From: Rhea pennata
Taxonomy: Eukaryota > Chordata > Aves > Rheiformes > Rheidae
Length of the DNA stretch: 64,000 nt
Direction of reading: 5' to 3'
Assembly: GCF_028389875.1 (NCBI RefSeq)
Contig: NC_084663.1
Location: 95,655,190-95,719,189, forward strand
The translations under genes and the position numbers were made by a program. The stretch's first letter is position 1; each line of letters starts with the position of its first letter. The notes beneath the pieces were generated by a model. The model made no database searches and was not told the DNA's origin. It worked only from the letters and a program-made list of their open reading frames with translations. Below, piece after piece: positions 59,571 through 64,000 of this stretch.

Positions 59571-60576
59571 TTTATTTAGTGACAGAAATGTCTGTAACTT
59601 TATACAACTAACACTAAATAAAAACAGCAGAATGTACAGATCAAATTTATTATGTACAGGAATTCACTTTATAAATGGACACTTTCCATGAGCTTTATTA
59701 AAAAAAAATCTAATTAAATAATATCAGCTGCGTATTTGCAGTCTGACTTCAAACAGATTGCAGAAGGGTAGCAAGCATCTTAAATTAATAGTTTAAGAAA
59801 CAAAGACAACCTTAAGGCAACTTCACAAATACAGGAACAGCAAAACTAAGAATGACACTCCCCCCCTTACCTCATGCCATTCTGTAAGAGTAAGGCACAG
59901 TATGTTAGAAAAGGAGCGTCAAAGCCTTCAGCTTTGATATTCCTGCCAGTTTTGTTCATGAAATCATCTTTTGCAGGGGTTTTTTGAGTGCCAGGCTGTA
60001 AGGTCAGGTACAGCATTTTTACAGCAGGTAACAAGGCTCTCAAATTCAGATTCTCTCCTTTTTCTTCCATATGTTGGGCAAATAAATAAATGCACCAAAG
60101 GTTAAATTAAGGTGCTGAGAATATTGTTTTGCAAGGTAACACATTAAATATACAAATAATGTTCTAACACTATTTACAGCTATTTTTATTAAACATTTCC
60201 TCATTTTAGTAATGCACAATTATTATTAAGATACAAACATTGGAGTAAAATTTAAGGTTTACCTAGCAGTCTATTAAATGTTTTTCCATCATAATGGCAG
60301 TAACAACTGTTAATTTACCTGTGGTTTTTAATCTTAAGCAGGATGGCTATCTCCAGATACTTGTGTAAAAAAAAACTCTCAAGAATTACAGCTAGCAGTA
60401 TTTCTCTTTTTCAAGTATTCATTTTATTTTTGCTGTTTGATAGTTAGAAAAGAATACAATTGTAAAGAAAGAGCTACAGAATGTATAAATGACACTACTT
60501 CTTTGTTAAAAGACTATGACCTTTGAAACAGTTGTCCGCACATTAATTCAAAGGCAGGAACTCAAACTACCTATTG

Positions 60577-60650
<74 letters not shown>

Positions 60651-62344
60651 TTATCTACATACTTACAAAATATAAAGAGAACTGTCCATTCAGTAGCTTA
60701 GTAGGCAGATAATCAAAAGTTAAATAAGATGAAAGGTAGAAATACTAATTCAAATGAGCTAGTTACTTTGTCATGGATTTTGTTTAACATTTTGTTGGAT
60801 GGATTTGTTTCACTAGTACTGCACAGCTGTATGCATGTAACTTTATTTACAAAGTTTACCCTGAAGATTACAGGCCTGTGGCTCCCTGGCTATCCTGCTG
60901 CAGTCAAAGTTGGAAAGCATCTGATGATAACACTATAGAGACTAAGAATAACTTACAGAACACACTTAGGATTGTTCCTGTGGTTAGTGCATTAAATTAT
61001 TCTCCTGGCATGTATGTTTCTTGTTTAAACAAGCAAACCCCCACACCTCTTGCAGACTGAAGTGTGCACTTTTTGTGGTACTAAAGCGTAGGCGTTTAAA
61101 TTTGGCCCAAACAAAGTATTAACTGACACGGACTAGGCGGAAAAATCTGTAAGAGTTTTTCCATCACTGAGTGTGGCATGATGTGCCAGGTAACTACCTT
61201 ACCTTGAAAGTATTGATACAGCTGCAGTAACAAGGTCTTCTGCAGATTTTACTGATTTTGAGACAAATCTAATTCTTACCTGATACCAAGATTTTCTAGT
61301 TCTCAATCCTGATGCCTGTTCTACTTGGGATTTACTAGAGCTCCTCTGTTCCCTTTCAACAAGATACAATATAATAAGTTAGGATCTGATCAAAACTAGT
61401 TGGATGTCTTCAATATATTTATATTGAAATATATATATATAAATGCACAATTACATTTTTAATTTGAAAGCTTCTACATTAAATTTAATGCAAAACTAGA
61501 TGGACTCTACATCCATCATTATGGTGCCTGTTTTGGATCTGTACAACAAAGCAGGCTATAGCTTCATCAACTGAACATCACTGAACTAAATGTAGTTGTG
61601 CACAAAGGATGAAGTATAAGCTCCTTACAACTAATGAGTAGTTTACTTACATAAGCCCTGTGGGCTGTCCCTCAGTAAACTGAAATTCACGGTCTGGCTC
61701 AGAGTACCACTTCCTCAGACTTCCATGGACCCTCGCCCATTACATTCTACAGGGTTTTGCTGAACCTGCCACCTACTGACCTGGAATTTAAATGAGTTCT
61801 GCAAAACTAGGATTTACTGACTGTGTGTGGTGCATCTACCCAAAGACAAAAGCCTCAGATTTTCTGTATATCACATTAAGTCCACACTGCATGAAGCATT
61901 CTGCCATTATGTTGACTTGGGGAGTAGAAGGATAGAATCCAACACATAATTTGCTCACAAATGATGAAATGCACACAAAAAACAAAAACTCGCTACCAGT
62001 AGCTGTGTATTTCTAATTTTTAGTGCAGCCTCTTTATACATTTTTTTTTTTAATTTACAGCATGATACTCCATGACACAGGAAACTATTTTTCAGACTTT
62101 TTTTTTTTTTTTTTTTTTTTTTAACTAGTCAGTTACAGCCAGTGCAGAAATCCTAGTCTTCAAAGCCTTGGTCCACCTGAAGCATCTTAATTTTTTCCCT
62201 GTAATTCATGATGCAATATTTTGTAACCAAGAAATTCAGCACAGATGATGAACTGTTTGAAAATTGGTATCACTGTAAGCCTCAGATATCCAGTTAATAC
62301 TTAGCTCTAAGACCTCACTCATCTTGCTCTCTCCTACACCATAT
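59571..62344 (-). other. ZBTB11: ZBTB11 3' UTR (probable extent)
   Basis: Runs from the stop codon to the most distal minus-strand AATAAA (59571-59576); closer signals occur near 59645 and 59694. It includes a 68-base A run (U run in the mRNA) at 60580-60647 and a T run at about 62098-62122. Confidence 0.55.
60580..60647. repeat. 68-bp A homopolymer
   Basis: Uninterrupted A run on the plus strand. Confidence 0.95.
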
Positions 62345-62871
62345 TCACTCTGTCTCTGTAACATGGGCCACTTCTACTTCTACAGTTTCAATGGCTTGTG
62401 TAACTTCAGCCATTTTCTGTCCTTGCTGTTGTGCCAGTACATAATTCACCACCTGCATGATGCTTTGGTCAGAAAGAGTGGACACTGATGTACATTCCTC
62501 AGTAGCTGCAACTGCTTCGATTGCCTCAAGCGTCTCCCCTGTCACTACCACAGTCTCAATCTCCTCACCACCAACGCTAATCTCAGTTTCTTGTTCCTGC
62601 ACGTCTGCTGTTAAAATACTAATGGCATGCTCCACCTGTGTCCCTTGGTTATGAAACTGAAGAGTGTCCTTTTCCAGCATAATTTTGCAAGGTACATAGT
62701 CCCTATGAAACTTGGTCATATGCTTCCGTAGTGTCCGGGCATCTATGTAAGCTTCGTTGCACACTGGACAGACATACGGCCGTTCTCCAGTATGTGTCCT
62801 CACGTGACGCTTCAGTGAACGTGCGTCGGCCCAGGCTACCCCACAAGTTAGACATTCAAACGGCTTCACAC
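62345..62871 (-). CDS. ZBTB11: ZBTB11 last coding exon
   Basis: ZBTB11 is a BTB/C2H2 zinc-finger transcription factor needed for haematopoiesis and for mitochondrial gene expression. The exon follows acceptor AAACAG, begins with two bases completing the Gly of a TGVKP linker, and encodes 174 residues. It holds the last two C2H2 fingers: FECLTCGVAWADARSLKRH with HTH closing the first, and YVCPVCNEAYIDARTLRKH for the second. An acidic C-terminal tail follows: ETVVVTGETLEAIEAVAATE, SDQSIMQVVNYVLAQQQGQK, ending VAHVTETE. This tail matches the human ZBTB11 C-terminus as I recall it. The BTB domain and other fingers lie beyond the right edge. Confidence 0.95.
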
Positions 62872-64000
62872 CTGTTTTCCAAAGGGAAAATAAGCAAAAG
62901 ACAACCATCAGCATTTCTAGATCTGCATGAACAATGATGCAAAATGTCAGGAAAGACAACAGTATAAAAGAACAAAAGAAATATTACAGCTTTTTCCATA
63001 TAACAGAAAGATCCTGTTTACCATTTTTTGTGCTACGTATAATGCAAGTGCAATACATTAAATGGGAAGACTTTCCACAAGTGCTCTGCCCGGTCTAACT
63101 TGTTTCCTTCCACAGATTTTTCCTTGTAAATCTCATTTCATGCAGTCTCTCGCCTATTTTAAGTACTTACAAGTTAACAAAATTCATGACTTTTTCCTTG
63201 TTATGCCTTTCTGAAACCATGTTTTGCTTAACAGTATTTGTCTTACCTTCCTAGTCACACTTTGTTTCTGTAAATCTTCGTATTCACCTCCCATCCAAAT
63301 CAACTTATTCTATTCTTACAGCTTACAATGCCATCCACAGCTTTTTTTCCTTCCTCTTCCATACCACATATGCTTAAATATTATATCTTTGTATAATCTT
63401 ACTCGCCCTTATAACTTTTGAGGAGTTCTGTGGTTTCTAATATTTAATGGGATATGTCAGTGGCAACAAGCACTATCGCAATACTGGCTTTTGCTCTGTA
63501 ACAGTTGTTATAGATGTAGGCTAGGGACCCATTAGAGGAACTTTCTATTCAAGAAAACAAACACAAAATCTCTCTTTCAGTAATTAGAAAGCGATTAAGT
63601 TTACTCCTGACAGCTCTTTAAAATGAGACATGCTGGGGAAAAGTGTTTTTTGCTGCAAGATAAAAGTTCATACATCCTTCCAACAGAGCTGTAACCATCA
63701 AATACTCAAAATCAGTATCATACTTGTAGAAAAGCACATACTTGATCAGTTTTCTATTCTAAAACGTTTTCATATCTTCCCCAAACATCATATAGTTCAC
63801 TGCTTGTTATACAGCAAAAAGCAGCCGTATTTCCAGCCAGCAATCCTTTTTCTGAGTTTGAGATGATTCTTTTGTTTGAAGACTATTTTGTTAGTCTTCT
63901 AACCCAGTGAACATTTTACCACACACAATGCTTTGCTAGATATGTATCTTTTTATCACTTTTATAGAAGTTTCTTAAGAAAGTGATTCTTCCACTAAAGT
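62872..64000 (-). other. ZBTB11 intron (right edge)
   Basis: AT-rich; no further zinc-finger exon seen before the window ends. Confidence 0.7.

Noticed and set aside
1-64000. CRISPR arrays, operons, rRNA, tRNA genes and retroviral elements
   Set aside because: The window is vertebrate nuclear DNA; no cloverleaf with A/B boxes, no spacer-repeat array and no LTR-type ends were seen.

Overview
The window looks like avian nuclear DNA, or at least sauropsid. Multi-exon vertebrate genes with GT-AG introns sit beside CpG-island promoters, and the only recognisable transposable elements are three copies of the CR1 LINE, the dominant retroelement of birds and other reptiles. Gene content and order (SENP7, a FAM172/ARB2 paralogue, TRMT10C, PCNP, ZBTB11) match the block I recall from human chromosome 3q12.3. 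One extra gene, TXNL4B, is present; I recall human TXNL4B at 16q22.

Layout. About 1.6-34.0 kb, minus strand: the 5' part of SENP7, with 13 coding exons totalling about 682 codons. It ends before the catalytic domain, which must lie beyond the left edge. The introns hold CR1 copies at about 20.3-21.0 kb (plus strand), 26.4-30.2 kb (minus, nearly full length) and 30.7-31.8 kb (minus). 33.2-34.4 kb: CpG island from which SENP7 runs left. 35.2-36.3 kb, plus: a single-exon, intact 350-codon FAM172/ARB2-family gene. 37.8-39.1 kb, minus: complete three-exon TXNL4B. 39.1-39.9 kb: CpG island shared head to head by TXNL4B and TRMT10C. 41.6-42.9 kb, plus: the coding exon of TRMT10C. 44.9-45.6 kb: CpG island of PCNP. 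45.3-52.9 kb, plus: complete five-exon PCNP. 59.6-62.9 kb, minus: last coding exon and long 3' UTR of ZBTB11; the rest of that gene lies beyond the right edge.

How the genes relate. These are neighbouring housekeeping genes rather than a pathway: SUMO-chain removal at heterochromatin (SENP7), a possible co-transcriptional or small-RNA silencing factor (ARB2 family), a splicing-linked thioredoxin-fold protein (TXNL4B), mitochondrial tRNA processing (TRMT10C), a nuclear PEST protein (PCNP) and a zinc-finger transcription factor (ZBTB11). Two CpG islands carry the same 10-bp NRF1-type palindrome.

The most interesting points are: an intact, intronless ARB2B-like gene whose expected hydrolase nucleophile and oxyanion motif are both replaced; two tandem 198-bp SENP7 exons that each encode an HP1-docking PxVxL motif; the unexpected TXNL4B at this locus; and a CR1 copy with an uninterrupted ORF1 carrying all the SGNH-esterase motif blocks. 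I found no convincing undescribed multi-gene system. All gene names rest on remembered protein sequences, not on a search.
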